A program made the position numbers and the translations under genes. DNA of 64,000 bases from CAYWMY01 sp046352935 (GTDB lineage Bacteria > Pseudomonadota > Gammaproteobacteria > Steroidobacterales > Steroidobacteraceae), in contig JAXMGR010000009.1 in the NCBI GenBank assembly GCA_046352935.1, positions 96,739 to 160,738 on the forward strand, written 5' to 3'. This document shows, piece by piece, positions 63,627-64,000 of this stretch. Every line of letters begins with the position of its first letter. The stretch's first letter is position 1. The notes beneath the pieces are model-generated. The model made no database searches. It was not told the DNA's origin and saw only the letters and a program-made list of their open reading frames with translations.

Positions 63627-64000
63627 GACTGGCGAGTTGGTGACTCACGTGCGGAAGCCGGAGTGGGGCCCGGGCAAGGTGCTTGCGCGGGACGGACAGG
63701 AGGTCCTGGTCTATTTCCGCGACGATCCGGCACCAGTTCCCGAGGATCGCGTTCGCCGATTTCAGGATCATGCAGGACTCCTGCAACGGTGCCCGGTTCA
63801 ATCGGATGAGGTGTTGGATCGAATCCCGCCGTACCGCAATGGCCGGTTCGAGCGGCCCAAGACGAGCCTGACGCTTTCTGCCGCTCGACAACGGTTCCTG
63901 AGTTTCTTCCCCAGAGGATTCGCGGACCCCGACTATTTGAGACGTGAGCGGGGGTACAAGTGGGCAGCCCATCTGCGTTACATGGAGCGCGTGGCGCCCC
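63619..64000 (+). CDS. DUF3553-like protein, partial at the window end
   Basis: 127 codons are open to the window edge without a stop. The N-terminus 'GELVTHVRKPEWGPGKVLARDGQEVLVYFRDDPAPVPEDRVRRF' matches the small DUF3553-type beta domain (VxHxxxPEWGxGxV), also seen at the ends of UvrD-like helicases. Then comes 'LTLSAARQRFLSFFPRGFADPDYLRRERGYKWAAHLRYMERVAP', a helical segment I do not recognise. It follows the small gene with an 8-bp overlap. Its position beside the Zorya remnants hints at an accessory or defence-related role, unproven. Confidence 0.62.
   Translation, partial: MFETGELVTHVRKPEWGPGKVLARDGQEVLVYFRDDPAPVPEDRVRRFQDHAGLLQRCPVQSDEVLDRIPPYRNGRFERPKTSLTLSAARQRFLSFFPRGFADPDYLRRERGYKWAAHLRYMERVAP

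Overview
The window comes from the chromosome of a high-GC Gammaproteobacterium. Supporting signs are the rpsU/tsaD divergent pair, the dnaG-rpoD operon, the mutY-yggX pair, an MSHA-type pilus locus and a glnK-amtB operon with a sigma-54 promoter. I cannot name genus or species from sequence alone. A Steroidobacter-like or related lineage is possible but unproven.

Layout. 1-4.4 kb: the end of meaB, then pccB, pccA and a VOC-family epimerase-like gene, a propionyl-CoA/methylmalonyl-CoA unit. 4.6-9.1 kb: HiPIP, bfd and bfr (iron and redox), tRNA-Ile2(CAT), a sulfotransferase and two glutathione S-transferases. 9.2-15.5 kb, minus strand: rpsU, yqeY, an exported methyltransferase-like gene and a glycine-zipper gene, then dnaG and rpoD. 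This is the macromolecular synthesis operon with extra genes and a terminator just before dnaG. 15.6-22.9 kb: tsaD, folB, folK, a pteridine-reductase-like SDR, a MidA-like methyltransferase, cca, a lipoprotein peptidase and an NAD-dependent epimerase.

23.1-44.1 kb is a pilus-plus-signalling block: a NarL-type regulator; an MSHA pilus operon (I, PilN-like, J, K, L, E, G, then pilins A, C, D, O and the accessory MshP); two soluble multi-PAS kinases with a second NarL-type regulator; and a third PAS kinase with an REC-EAL phosphodiesterase. MshE carries a c-di-GMP-binding-type N-terminus, so the EAL protein may tune the pilus. Two well-spaced sigma-28-like promoters precede the pilin gene and the kinase-EAL pair. 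44.3-50.3 kb: a short AsmA-like protein, a SRPBCC protein, mutY, yggX, a carboxymuconolactone decarboxylase-like gene, a small antitoxin-like gene and amtB/glnK.

From tRNA-Phe (50.5 kb) to the end is a defence/mobile island of visibly different character. It holds an hsdM-Fic relic; a three-gene HTH / XRE-ImmA / PIN (DUF4411) module with a palindromic operator; and a type I Zorya anti-phage locus (zorA, zorB, zorC, zorD) preceded by a ribbon-helix-helix gene whose upstream region has tandem operator-like repeats. zorA is broken by many single-base frameshifts. zorD is frameshifted and cut by an IS1182-family fragment. An IS3-family relic follows, then a small gene coupled to a DUF3553-like gene that runs off the window. 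All the broken reading frames I could see lie inside this island.
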